DNA of 64,000 nucleotides from Limnephilus marmoratus. Its lineage: Eukaryota; Arthropoda; Insecta; Trichoptera; Limnephilidae. A program made the position numbers and the translations under genes. The stretch covers positions 36,402,676 through 36,466,675 of the forward strand of contig OU862915.1 in assembly GCA_917880885.1 (NCBI GenBank). The letters run 5' to 3'. Within the stretch, counting starts at the first letter, position 1. Each line of letters starts with the position of its first letter. This document shows positions 1 through 10,371 of this stretch, piece after piece. A model generated the notes under the pieces. It worked only from the letters and a program-made list of their open reading frames with translations, was not told the DNA's origin and searched no databases.

Positions 1-94
1 TGAGTATACAGAAAAAATACTTTAGCATGTGTTTAGCGCACAAAAATCCCAATTGATTTCATCCGTCCAAAACGTTTTGATCCGTTTGTGAGCA

Positions 95-205
95 AATGAG
101 ACTATGGCACTTTTATTGAGGCCAAAGACAGTGGGTGGGAGGAGACATGCGAGAGGAAGGCGGGGAAGTAACTGGTTATTCAGATCTGGTCACCAAATAG
201 TATTA
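95..205 (-). mobile_element. SINE-T fragment
   Basis: Tail half of the tRNA-headed SINE described at 23447-23853, recognised by the GACTATGGC, GGCGGGGAAGTA and TATTCAGATCTGGTCACC blocks. The tRNA head is missing. It lies head to head with an opposite-strand fragment that starts about 40 bases further on. Confidence 0.75.
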
Positions 206-245
206 TTTCACAATTATTATTTTTTATTATTATTTACTAAATTTG

Positions 246-485
246 CGGCACGTTCCAGAGAGGTAGATAATTTTAGGTTCGCCCTGGTGAAAGAACAGTA
301 TTAAGAGAAGAAACGTTGCTTGAAATGACTCTAGCAGTGTTTGATTATCAGATTTGAATAACGAGGTTCTTCTCCAACCTCCTGTTTTCAATATCCTCCC
401 CACCCCCCCCTGCCGTCAGCCTCACAAAATATCCCAATCGGGGATGCTATAGTCGCACTGTCTCTAAACGGTTGGCAGCCGTTAA
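246..485 (+). mobile_element. SINE-T fragment, opposite orientation
   Basis: Body and tail of SINE-T read on the plus strand: CGGCACGTTCCAGAG, GAAACGTTGCTTGAAATG, then a C-rich stretch and GCCTCACAAAATATCCCAAT. The tRNA head is absent. With 95-205 it forms an imperfect inverted pair. Confidence 0.75.
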
Positions 486-818
486 GACGCTTGTGCGATA
501 CCTATTTGATAACTTTGAATCTAACATGGCGTATTTATATTAGCATGACGTATTTATTATTTAGCAAAAATTCTTCAATGCTTTTGGACGAAATCATATT
601 AATAATATTTTGTTGTGAACTCCTGCAATTAATAAATATATACGTACCTTCACGAACAACTAGACAAACATTAACAATTATATATATATACATAAATCTC
701 ATTTTAACTATAGTTTGCATTCCCCAACACATGTTCACATAATCTTGGTAACAAATACTTAAACAATTTGGATGTATTTGTCAACAATTTGAACTTGGCA
801 AACTTCGACCACCGTAAG
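486..818. other. unassigned AT-rich spacer
   Basis: No gene or family recognised. It holds a short TA microsatellite near 678-693. Overlapping 83- and 67-codon frames lie on opposite strands in AT-rich sequence and look like chance. Confidence 0.5.
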
Positions 819-1218
819 TTTTTTTTTTTACATTAGTTTCTCACAGAAGGCTCTCAGGAAAATAATTCCCTCAGGGCCTATGTCATATTTGAGGATGTTG
901 TGCGTAGGGTCTTTTTAGGAAAAGGAAGAAGAGGAAGTTCTGGGAGAAAAAAGGTATGAGGGATGGGTACGAATCTGGAATCCCAGAGTGACGAAAGTAT
1001 GAACTGCTGGAGAGGTCCAAAGATCCTGTCTCTCCCGATCCGGCTTGCCACGCAGTTGGTGAGCAGACGCGTCCGCCGCCAAGATCCAGACAAACCTCAT
1101 CCCATGAACCCTGGCACCCCTGCCAAGTAAACGTAGCGAACCACTTGGAGTGACCTATGGTAGACGTGTTGGTTATACAATAAATGGTTCCCGGGGCGCC
1201 GGTACCCATATCCGCCTC
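819..1218 (-). mobile_element. F-family repeat (SINE-like), nearly full length
   Basis: On the minus strand it begins with the F head (GGATATGGGTACCGGCGCCC, CCATTTATTGTATAACC) and ends with the family's 3' hairpin (CCCTGAGGGAATTATTTTCC) and a poly(A) tract, read as poly(T) from about 819. The three overlapping frames seen here are shadows of the repeat and are not genes. The head has no clear tRNA boxes. Confidence 0.8.
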
Positions 1219-1433
1219 TTAAACTGTGCCAACTATTTGTACCTATTTCATGAACTATTATAAATACCAATTTCAAACAAATTTTAATAATTCTTTGTTC
1301 ATTTGATAGATCGGCAGATTTCTATGTTTACGTAACTCTTATATGCTGTTTTTTATATTTTGTGATATTTGTCAACTCTTCATTTTGGTTGTACTTAATT
1401 TAAAAATAAACATGTACAGCATTATTCAGGGTA

Positions 1434-1776
1434 TTAAGGAACGTATTTGACTTACTTTAACCAGTGATTTCTGACATTATTTGGAGTAAAAAATGTAAAT
1501 GAAATTTTGGTTTCCGGTGACTATTTAGATGACTTTTTTTTCAATTTTTTTTTTCTCAAAATCAAACAATAAAAATTTCTTCCGCATGTCGTCACTGGTC
1601 TGACCAACCCCTAACCCCGCCTCCAACTGTCCAACACCTACCATTTTTTTATGTTTTTGTAGAAATTAAAAAAAAAAACATAAAAAATGTCACCGGAGAC
1701 CAAAATCTCATTCATATTTTTTACTCCAAATAATGTCAGGAATCACCGGTTAAAGTAAATCAAGTACGTCCCTTAA
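1434..1776. mobile_element. TTAA-flanked foldback MITE
   Basis: Starts and ends with TTAA. The first roughly 90 bases (TTAAGGAACGTATTTGACTT...) are the near-exact reverse complement of the last roughly 90 (TTAAGGGACGTACTTGATTT on the other strand). There is no coding capacity. A TTAA target and long inverted arms are what is known of piggyBac-type non-autonomous elements; the superfamily assignment is inferred from the target site alone. Confidence 0.75.
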
Positions 1777-1958
1777 CCCGCCATCGGTGACGTGTATGTC
1801 TGTGAGACCGGGTAATTCGAAAAAGTGTAATATTTTTTTTAACCGTTCATCAAATCACACTACGATTTCGAGTAGCTGCCTTATTCCACGCCCCCTACCG
1901 CCAGTCTACCCCGCGACAGCGATGCGGACGCACGTTATAGAGTTTTGGCGCCTACCCT

Positions 1959-2363
1959 GTGCGTGAGACCGGCATCACCAATGAAGTAAGTCAAATGGTT
2001 ATTGGTAATTTTATAAGAGAAAATAAAATAAAAGAACGTAAGTATTATCATTTATGTTTTTTTTATTTTTATTTTATGTTTCAATTGTCATAAGACTGAC
2101 GAAGACTGATTTAGTCGTTAAATATTTAAGATTGTCGGGTGTAAATAAATATTTTTAAAATATCTCAAAATTTTAATGCATCTAAAGATACTGTGTTAAT
2201 AAAAAAAGAATTGATTTAAGGAAAACCTATGTTTTATCGACAGAAGAAGATATCATTTTATAAACTTCCCAATGATATTTTTCATGAACAGTAAATTATT
2301 GAAAAACTGGTAGTCAAAAACCCCGGTGCGTGAGACCGGCGTCACCAACGATGTAAGTCAAAT
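1959..2363. repeat. 38-base direct repeats flanking about 330 bases
   Basis: A 38-base block starting GTGCGTGAGACCGGC and ending GTAAGTCAAAT occurs at 1959-1996 and 2326-2363 with three mismatches. The sequence between is AT-rich and has no ORF. The blocks could be termini of an unrecognised element or a diverged tandem duplication. Confidence 0.6.
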
Positions 2364-2364
2364 T

Positions 2365-2434
2365 CACGACACCAATGGCAGTTAACTTCATGTATTATGT
2401 TAAAGACCTTCGGGCGTTTAAATAAATAAATACA
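2365..2434 (+). mobile_element. LINE 3' end fragment
   Basis: A CTTCGGGCG block is followed by TTTAAATAAATAAATA. The same design, a GC hairpin and then an (AATA)n tail, closes the LINE copies at 9500-9998, 31755-35245 and 56262-56752. Confidence 0.5.
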
Positions 2435-3969
2435 ATAACTTTTTTTTAAAAGCTACCTTTACCCCGACCAAAGCCGTAACTAAGTATCCATTCATGACAG
2501 CCAATATTTCATAGAAAATGTTAGTAATTGATTTCCGATAAGTTATTTATGAGATAATACATTAACACGTTCCCCTTTTTTCTTCTTTCCACCTTTAAAA
2601 TATCACGGAAATATCGCTTAGGTTCATTACCCATATTCTAAGGGAGGTAATTATTAAGGCGTTTCTTTATCGAGGCGTTATTTTTAAGGGTAGGTTTATT
2701 TTTACCCAACTTTTTTATTTGGGCTGTGTTCTTTTGAGGGGAGCTTTTGTTATTTCTGGGGTGTGAGGTCGGAAAAGGAAAGAATTTTTAATTTGAAAAC
2801 AAGGAAAGGCTACACAACAAAACAAAAAGAATTTCCCTTTTAGTTAAGTAAGACGATGAAAAACAACAAGTTCTTGAGTAATTAATAAGAAAGGATTTTG
2901 TAATTACCTTTTAAACTGGGCTTTTTCGACGAAACTTAAGGAATTTGTTTTTAAATGAGAATCGTTGAGTCATCTTTTGTAAAACAAATAATGCCTGTTT
3001 TAAGTTTTTTAAGTAGGCGTAAGGAAGGTTGGCAATGGGAAGATATAATCAATGTTTTAATATAAAGTTTAAGTGGGTTGATCTTTTTGCTAAATTAGTA
3101 AAATGTATCTACTCTATCCACTACTACAATTAATTTTATTTATAGGTTATTCGCTGTTGAAGTAACTTGACACACTTTTGGTGAAAACTCAAAATAAAAA
3201 TTATTAAATCATTATTGTTATATCGAACGTGTCATAGGAATACGTGTGCATTGAACGAGTGCGCGAAAGCATATGACAACCCTGGAAATTCAAGATTGGA
3301 ATTTACGCTGTCACAGAGTACCGTGCCGCGAGCACGACAATCTGAGTGCTGCTATTGGCTAGCGGAATAATGTGCATGTGGTGCCCCTTCCAAATGATTT
3401 GTCTACAACGCAATTATGTCCTTTAACTAACTAATCAATTAAAAACATTAATGAAATTGATAATGAATACGTGCGGCAGCCTCATTGGACTGGAAAACAC
3501 ATCTAAATAACCACCTAATAGTTCCACAAGGGAGTCTAGACAGCAATGATCAACGCCAAGGAATTGGCTGTCTATTTACGTCACCCCCACCATGCGACCA
3601 GCCGAGCCACTATTGGTCAATTCTGAACAAAGGAAAAATCTGAATCGTAAATATTTACGACAGCGAATTCATGTTCCGAAAAATTTGGAGCTCAATTTCG
3701 AGAAATTGGGAATAATTTGGATCAAGAAATAAACATCATCACCTAAAAATGAGTATATGCTACAAAAACAACCCAAAAACTGACGTCTATCAGTGATTGT
3801 TGCACTTTAAGAAAAATATTTACTGTTTAAAATTGTACCTTATATCACATATGTATACTTGTACCTTTTCTTGTAAACACAATAAAAATGATGTGAGGCT
3901 TTGGTATCCTAAGTTGGTAAGATCATGGCAAAAACTATCACACATAATTTTGACACAGCTGACTTCCAA
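2435..3969. other. unassigned AT-rich spacer
   Basis: No reading frame longer than chance and no repeat copy found elsewhere in the window. Between 3270 and 3640 base composition is less AT-biased, with three ATTGG (inverted CCAAT) motifs, but no exon could be argued. Confidence 0.5.
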
Positions 3970-4425
3970 TCGTAGCGACCAGGGAAATTACCTAAAACAA
4001 GTACCTTAGAAAAATTAAGGAGGTTCTGTCCCCCAAAAGTCCGACCTGAGTTTGCCCTATAAAAATAAAAGTCAAACCGGTAGGAAGTCAGTTCAAAACT
4101 ATCAGCCAAGAAGAAAGATACCAACTCAAGATACCAACAGTCTCCAAGTTCAAACCTCTTTTCAAGTGTTTTAATCAGTCTTAGATTCAGTTTACCTCTC
4201 CCAGTATCCCAGTAACCTAAAAACGCCAGTCTCCCACAGTCTCCAAAGTGAAAAATATTTATTTTAATCCAGTACTCAAATCAGTTTTGCCATTATACCT
4301 AGAAGCATTTTTTGTCAAAGTAGTAAATTCATTTAAAAGACCAGTGGCGTTCCAAAATCCACTGGCGTACGAAACTCCATTGGCGTGTCATTGTGGCCAG
4401 CTCCCTATTATATTTAGTTTATGTA
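3970..4425 (+). mobile_element. possible LTR remnant with TATA/initiator
   Basis: Carries a core promoter (4058-4093) and three GTGGCG/CTGGCG-type units spaced about 20 bases apart near 4343-4390. CGACCAGGGAAATTA near 3978 recurs at about 49878 in another promoter-like, GC-richer block. The layout resembles the U3-R part of an insect LTR, but the matching LTR was not found, so this is inference. Confidence 0.3.
4058..4093 (+). promoter_or_regulatory. TATA box plus arthropod initiator
   Basis: TATAAAAA starts at 4058 and TCAGTT has its A at 4090, 32 bases downstream. This matches the spacing of TATA and Inr (TCAGT) in arthropod polymerase II core promoters. No ORF downstream is convincing, so it probably belongs to a retroelement. 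Confidence 0.45.
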
Positions 4426-4449
4426 CAAACGTCTAGTACAATTGTTTTT

Positions 4450-4823
4450 AAAGTGAAACTTCTTTTGCGCCGTTAGTGACATGAAATCCGGTATGGAATT
4501 CGGGAGAAACGGAAGTGCGTCACAATTCAGTTTTACACAAATATTCGGTTCTAGTATAATACGGTAGATTCGGGCCTACGGCGCGTGCCTTCCGCAGCGT
4601 CGTGGGCAAGGTGCCTGACAAGACTCAGCGACCAGAGAGACAGACATCAAGCACCCAGGGGTTCAAATCATACGAAATCGAAAAAAAAAAACATTTTTAT
4701 TTTGTGAAATCGATATCCAATTTTCAAACCACTTTAAAAATACAAGCAAAAGAAAAGAGAGCGACATCTATTGTCTTAGTTTCACTTCTACCGTGTATTA
4801 CACACTCTGATTTTTTTTATCGA
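4450..4823 (+). mobile_element. M-family MITE, diverged
   Basis: Left end AAGTGAAACTTCTTTTGCGC and right end GTTTCACTTCTACCGTGT are the family termini, with an inverted GAAGTGAAAC at each end. A GC-richer internal segment near 4570-4640 is not shared with the other copies. The 96-codon frame inside is not conserved and is not called. Confidence 0.6.
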
Positions 4824-4904
4824 CAAACCTCATATAAAAACTATCTGTTCATTCATCTGATAGAGGAACAGTTGTCATCTCTTCACAGTTAAAGTACTTT
4901 CACA

Positions 4905-5190
4905 TTGGGAGGCGGGTGTGGGTACCGCCGCCCCGAGAACCATTTATTGGATAACAAACTCTGCAATGGGTTATCTCCTGTGTTTCGCTACCTTTGGTGA
5001 CTTAGCAGGTGTGTCCATCGCGTTTCAGATGACCGTTATGACACTTTAACTCCAAGATTCCTACCAACTCCTCATACCTTTTTCGTTCTCAGAACTTTAT
5101 CTCATTCCTTTAATATAAAAATAACCTTCCCACAGCAACCCCAAAGATGAGGAATAGTTTCCTCAGAGTCTCCTACGTGGAGCTATTCCT
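4905..5190 (+). mobile_element. F-family repeat, internally deleted
   Basis: Contains the F head (GGGTACCGCCGCCCC, CCATTTATTGGATAAC) and a degenerate 3' end (TTTCCTCAGAGTCTCCTACG). The middle of the family is missing. It abuts a SINE-T copy at about 5190. Confidence 0.75.
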
Positions 5191-5460
5191 ATTCCAATCT
5201 GTTCACCAAACGCGGCTATTTCATGCAACGTTTGAGTTCTGAATGGTGGTCTTATACAAGGGCGATACTCAATGTATCTTCCACTCTGGAATGTACAGTT
5301 GATACACTATATAATATTTTTAATTATATAAATTTGTTAAAACTATATAAATTTGTGATGTGTCACAAATTAAATAAATAAAATATATTTGCGTACGCCG
5401 GGATTTCAACCTGTGACCTTTGGATTGCTAGTCGAGAGCCTTACCCCTGAGACCTGAAGT
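5190..5460 (-). mobile_element. SINE-T with degenerate tRNA head
   Basis: On the minus strand the tRNA-like head lies at about 5458-5390, followed by the AT-rich body and TTCCAGAGTGGAAGATAC. The B box is changed (GTTGAAATCC in place of GTTCGAACCC). Confidence 0.75.
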
Positions 5461-6044
5461 TTATTGAGTTCAAAGTCATCCGAGGAAAAAAGACCCTAGG
5501 GTCCACAATAAGTTGCTGTTTTTCACGCCCACGTTCTGTTACTATGTTGGCCACTGATGACAGTTGCAGAAATGAAGTTGTTCACCTACCTATCAATCAA
5601 TTTAAAAATTAAAACTTAAAATATATGAGCTCTTAATGTATTTTTCAGAAATGTTTTTTATAATCACTTTTCCGCAGAGCGCCTCAAACGATAAAATATT
5701 TTTAATTTCATGTCTACCACGCCCGGACAGCGTAATAAAAGTTAAAATTCAACTTTACACAACAGCTGATCGCAATTTCGATGGTAATAACAGGCTACCA
5801 GTATAATGATACCTTTTAAATCTCCCACAAACTATCCTAACATATCTGTTGGTATATTGTACAGCACATGAATTTCTGCATACACATGAAATTTGACTGA
5901 GCATAGCGAGGCCCTGTTTTGATCAGAAAACTTTGCATTTCTTCTGTATGTGAGTTTTTGTGTGCTCTGTGACAAGTCAATTCTAACAAGATGGTAGCCG
6001 TGTGAGATAGTACCTTTTTATTCCGCCAGAGCGCATTTTAAAAG
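5461..6044. other. unassigned spacer
   Basis: Nothing recognised on either strand. It is moderately AT-rich with no repeat copy detected elsewhere in the window. Confidence 0.45.
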
Positions 6045-6312
6045 TGAAACTTCTTTAGCCTCTTTCTGATTGGAATTTGGATAAAACGGAAATGACGCAT
6101 TACAGCACCTGCGAAGCATCAAACTGCGCTCATTGGCCGTTTCGATTGTGTCACTTTTCAAGGCTGCTATTGGTTCAGATATGAAACGGAATGACGCTAA
6201 TCTGCGCTCATTGGCCGCTTTGAGAATGACCACATTTTTCAAGACTCCCATTGGTTGAGATTGTTCTGTTAAAGTTTCGATTCTACCGTGTGTAGACTGC
6301 ACTCGATTTTTT
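6045..6312 (+). mobile_element. M-family MITE with duplicated core
   Basis: Starts AAGTGAAACTTCTTTAGCC and ends AAAGTTTCGATTCTACCGTG followed by a T-run. The core is an imperfect tandem duplication of about 78 bases, each unit holding GCGCTCATTGGCCG and a second ATTGG. Inverted CCAAT motifs therefore fall at 6132, 6169, 6210 and 6250. The 94-codon minus frame is a shadow of the repeat. Confidence 0.7.
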
Positions 6313-6334
6313 TTTTAAAGTAGCTCGTTTAAAT

Positions 6335-6735
6335 TAATTCGCCTCAGGACCTGTGTCATCGTTGGGGATGCTGTGTGGAGGGTTTTTTTTTTTTAGGAAA
6401 GAAGGAAATGAAGTTCTGGGATGGAAAAAGAGGTGAGGGAAGGAATCAGTGTGTCCAGGGGTGATGGAATTATAAATCCGTCCCTCCCACCGATGTTCTG
6501 AGAGTATCCTGCTGGAGAAGTCTAAAGGTCTCCCTCAACCACTCTCCCCGATCCGGCCTGCCTCGGCAGACGCAGACGTCAAGATCCGGACAAACCTCAC
6601 CTCACGATCTCGGACACCCCTGCTAAGGCACCAAATGTAGTGAACCACTCGGGATAACCTACGGCAGAAGATGTTGGTTATCCAGTAAATGGTTCTCGGG
6701 ATGACGGTACCCATCCCCGCCTCCCAAATTGTTAA
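6335..6735 (-). mobile_element. F-family repeat
   Basis: The head lies at the right (GGGATGGGTACCGTCATCCC on minus) and the family 3' region at the left (CCTCCACACAGCATCCCCAA on minus). The poly(A) end and the inner hairpin arm are lost. Confidence 0.75.
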
Positions 6736-6879
6736 AAGGCGGTGCGACTATATGCAATCAGTCAAGTCGGAGTGATTAACATTACGCGGAAATCTACTAT
6801 TCAGAAAAATACTAGAATTTTTTTTTTATGCATGTGTTTACTTTTTTTATTTTTGGCTTGGTTAACAAAGGCTCCACAC

Positions 6880-7025
6880 AGTCCGGCTATAGAGGACTAG
6901 GTTAGGTCTCTCTTAAACAGACTATCCTGATCCGGCCCATTCGCCTTAGACCTAGACAAACCTCTCCCCATGAACCCTGGCCCCCCTGCTAAGTCACCAA
7001 ACGTAGTAAACCACTCGGAACATAC
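6880..7025 (-). mobile_element. F-family fragment
   Basis: Middle part only: on minus, GAGTGGTTTACTACGTTTGG, then CTTAGCAGGGGGGCCAGGGT and GGATCAGGATAGTCTG. Probably a second, truncated insertion next to 6335-6735. Confidence 0.65.
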
Positions 7026-7587
7026 GACGGCCAAAATGAAGGCCAAGAAAGAAAATGACACAAAACGTTTTGTTTTTAAAAGTGAATAATGAAATATTGC
7101 AAATTTTCATTTATTTTGAAACAGTAGCGCATTTATAAAAGGTAAAAATCTTTTTTGAAACGTTTCGTGATTTAATAATATTTCGACTCTGACGTAATAC
7201 TCGTACAATGCGAAATGCTGTTCCGCTCTAAAAAGTCTTCAATGTAACTCATTCGACACGCGAGAACATGTTTCACCGCAGTAAAATTTAATTAATGGAA
7301 TTTGCGCTAATTTGTGTTAACTCGACAAGATTTTTAAAATAAAAAACTCATGACTTGATAATATTACGACATGCTTAATATTTTTAAATCAAATAACGAT
7401 ACACATTTTGCAAAATTGCTGAGAGAGCAGTTATGATTTGGATATTTTAATTAAAATTTAAACGAGAAATGATATAACTAGGAAACGTTTGTATAAATAA
7501 GTCCGGTTTTATGAATTTCGATTTGGTTTATTTGAATACATGCATGAATGAAGTGGTATCTTAAATAACTAACTGCTTCCAACAGGG
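7026..7587. other. unassigned AT-rich spacer
   Basis: No gene, repeat copy or motif recognised. Confidence 0.45.
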
Positions 7588-8015
7588 TTAGGCACAGAGG
7601 ACGGACCGCCAAACAACTCGGTATTGGCACACACTCTTTGCCTCACTCACATTCATTCTTCGTCTCATACATATGACATGGCCCGACTCAAGTATCTGAT
7701 TCACCTGATCGTGCCACGTCTTCCTCGGGCATCCCCGACTTCTTCTTCCATTCACATTTGCGTAACATATTCTTCTCACACTATTTTCCTCTTTCATTCG
7801 CTCTACATGCCCAAACCATCTGAGGGTCCCTTTCATAATCTTACTCATTATGCTTACATTCTTTGCCGATATCCACATTTCTCACACGATCACACACACA
7901 TCCGCGTCAAGGATCTCATTTCAACAGTATTCAGTTTATTTTCATCCTTCCTCTGTCAGTTCCATGCCTCACTGCCATACATCAGGGTAAATATCAGGAT
8001 TCCATTGTGGACTGC
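7588..8015 (-). pseudogene. RTE-like LINE reverse-transcriptase C-terminus, decayed
   Basis: The minus strand encodes an LRWFGHVERM block followed by GRRSRGCPRKTWHDQVNQIL, the C-terminal signature of RTE/pol-like LINE proteins. In other minus frames upstream (to about 8010) LMYGSEAW and NKLNTVEMRSLTRMC are readable, so at least two frameshifts and one stop have broken the frame. The catalytic RT core and endonuclease are absent. The family needs these for target-primed reverse transcription, so this copy is dead. The 187-codon plus frame is its antisense shadow. Confidence 0.8.
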
Positions 8016-8285
8016 TAGCTTCGCTTCTTTTGACAGTTTTTTTATTAGCACCAACGGCATTCAGGTATCTTGGAAATGGAAATTAACCCACTTCCCTACA
8101 TCCGATCGAGGTGAGACTCGGCAGGTAGACTCGTTGTCGATGACTCACTTATCAACTTGGCAATCACTAACACATACGCGAAAATAAACAAATTTCTCTT
8201 AAATTCGATGATATTACAGGAGTGTATACACAATAAAACTCGGTCTTATCGAATTGGGATTCGGTCCGGTCGGTAGCCACTCTTA

Positions 8286-8355
8286 GTATCGCCCTAGTGT
8301 AAGATCACCATTTAGTGCATTGAAACGTTGCTTGAAATGATTTTGATATGTTTGG
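8286..8355 (+). mobile_element. SINE-T fragment
   Basis: TATCGCCCTAGTGTAAGATC and GAAACGTTGCTTGAAATG are body blocks of SINE-T on the plus strand. It runs straight into F-family sequence at about 8356. Confidence 0.6.
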
Positions 8356-8880
8356 TGTCTTAGCAGGGATGCCAGGGTTCATGGTGTGAGTGAGCACGTG
8401 CGTTTGCGTGGCGAGATTGGTTGATGCAGACCCTTTTCCTCTCTAGCCAGACTCTCTCGACCCATCGCCTTGTGTCGTAGTGGGAGAGATGGATTCATTC
8501 ATCTGTCACTTCTCAACACATTGACCCCCAATTCCTACTCACCCCTCATTCCTTTTTGAAGTGAAAACTTTTTTAGTACCGTTGTGATTTTTAACTCAAT
8601 GAAACGAAAATTAAAAAAAAACATATTTAGAAGAAACAAACACATACATCTATATGATTTAGCCTGCGAAAGAACGAGCTAGAATAATCAGTTTCCTCTT
8701 TGTGCGGGGCTTCGTATCCTCCCCAGTCTTGTGCATTTTTTCTCTTGTCTTGTTCCTTCCCAGAACTTGCCTTTTCCAGAAAATACCATCCTTACAAGAG
8801 ATCGCCAAAGTTGACCTAGTAGTCCCCGAGGGAAATTGTTTTCTTCAAAGCCTCCTACATGTAGCTAATGTTAAAAAATA
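8356..8880 (+). mobile_element. F-family repeat split by an M-family MITE
   Basis: The F middle (GTCTTAGCAGGGATGCCAGG...CCTACTCACCCCTCATTCC) stops at about 8558 and resumes at about 8740 (GTTCCTTCCCAGAACTTGCC) through the degenerate 3' hairpin and tail (CCTCCTACATGTAGCTAATG). The interruption is an M-family element in the plus orientation. Confidence 0.7.
8559..8740 (+). mobile_element. M-family MITE nested in an F repeat
   Basis: Begins GAAGTGAAAACTTTTTTAGT and includes ATGATTTAGCCTGCGAAAGA and CCTCTTTGTGCGG, matching copies at 9200-9420 and 43205-43440 read in reverse. The right terminus is lost or diverged. Confidence 0.65.
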
Positions 8881-8904
8881 TCTATATTGTATAAAAATCA
8901 AAAT

Positions 8905-9186
8905 ACTTTTGTTTCTAGGTTTGCATGTATGGGGCCTATGCGTCGCTAAACCATTCATCCGATTGCGATGAAACTTTGGGGATTTAATGTACGCAAGCCC
9001 GCGATGGTTTCTGTATACAATAGTAAGCCCTGGCATCATGAAATTACGCGTTGCCAAACCGTTCATCCGATTACGATGAAACTTTGGTGATTTGATGCAG
9101 GGGTGGCAGAGGAAGAGGGGGGAGGTGGAGGAGGCGGAGTGGGAACCCCCTTTACACCATGCGAGCGAAGCCGCGGGAAAAAGCTT
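8905..9186 (+). repeat. unclassified interspersed repeat with duplicated core
   Basis: CATCCGATTGCGATGAAACT and CATCCGATTACGATGAAACT repeat about 108 bases apart, followed by a purine-rich stretch (9105-9150) and GCGAGCGAAGCCGCGGG near the right end. A related GCGTTGCTAAACCATTCATC block lies at 22772. This resembles non-autonomous elements common in insects, but no superfamily hallmark (TIR or target duplication) is visible. Confidence 0.5.
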
Positions 9187-9199
9187 CGTAAATAGTCGT

Positions 9200-9420
9200 A
9201 AATAAAAAAATACAAGTGTACAGTTCACATGCATTAGTAGTGAAACCTTTAGAACAGTAAAGCAAGAGTGGGGAGGCTACCGCACAAAAATGAGACCGAT
9301 TATTCTCTGGCTGGCTAAATCCTATGGATGTTTGTGTTTGTATCTTTTTTTGTCGCTCGCTTCCATTTCATCAAGTTTGAAATCACAACAGTGCTAAAAG
9401 AACTTTTCACTTCAAAAATA
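9200..9420 (-). mobile_element. M-family MITE
   Basis: Right end TTTCACTTCAAAAATA and left part TAGTGAAACCTTTAGAACAG are the family termini in reverse. The core CACAAAAATGAGACCGATTA is shared with 43205-43440. Confidence 0.7.
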
Positions 9421-9499
9421 GTAATATTTAATTTATTTATTTACTCAGTTCACATTTAATTTCGTACTGAATTTATTCTGAAAGATTTCTTTCCATATA

Positions 9500-9998
9500 C
9501 CTCGCAATTCAACATCGAGGCAGTATCTACCATTCTATTGTGACAACTCCAACACAGAATCACAATTGTATACCCCCGTTCGCCGTATACAAAATTTGGG
9601 TAATGACTATAAAGATGTTGTTGATATATTTAACACATCATTCACTAAATACAAACAAGTCTTAGTAGAATTTATATCAAAAAGAAGAACAACAAATTTA
9701 ATTAATCCAACTGAATAGCTCTGCTTCGAATCATTTTACATGTACTTTACTTTTCCCAGTCTACATTTTTTTCCATCTTGCATGGTGGAGTATTTTGTTT
9801 TTATTTCAATTTGTTTTTTATTGTATTTTTGTTTTAGATTTGGTTATGATTTTGATTTTGTTTTTGTTTTGTTTATGTATTAGTTTTATTGTTTTTTTTA
9901 AATTTTGTTATGCACATTTAAATTTAGATGTTCTTTGTTAAAAAAAAAAAATGCATGTAAAAGCCCAGCCGGGCGTGAAATTCAATAAATAAATAAAT
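9500..9998 (+). pseudogene. LINE 3' end: RT C-terminal tail, 3' UTR, (AATA)n
   Basis: The plus strand encodes a C-terminal stretch with DVVDIFNTSFTKYKQVL just before a stop at about 9717. An AT-rich 3' UTR follows, then GCCCAGCCGGGC (a small hairpin near 9964) and AATAAATAAATAAAT. The same architecture closes the Jockey-like LINE at 31755-35245, whose last residues contain DIFNLCLNKYKILL. The copy is heavily 5'-truncated, with no RT core. Confidence 0.7.
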
Positions 9999-9999
9999 A

Positions 10000-10371
10000 A
10001 ATTATTTACTAGGCTTTAAATGATATTTTTGAGTTCGAAGCTTTCCAGAAACTCTTCTTTGACAACGGGGAAGTAAAGAGAGAATTTTAATGGAGTGATA
10101 TTCAATATTAACGTAAATAGTCACAAAGTCCTAAAGAGAAATAAAATACATAAATAATATAATACACGAATATTACATTGGTTTATGTGCTTTTGACAAA
10201 AATTATTACGAGTCCATCCTTTTATGTAATGGAAAAATAAAATTGTTATTTTTTCGTTCTTCTAAACTCTAAACAATTAATATTCATGATTTTTACAGCA
10301 TAACAAAATGTAAGCATGATAAAAAGGTACCAATGTATTCGTATTCACTGGCCTAACATTAGTTTACAATT
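10000..10371. other. unassigned AT-rich spacer
   Basis: No gene or repeat recognised. Confidence 0.45.

Noticed and set aside
7624..8187. 187-codon plus-strand ORF, the longest short frame in the first 30 kb
   Set aside because: It is exactly antisense to the RTE-like RT C-terminus readable on the minus strand and has no domain of its own.
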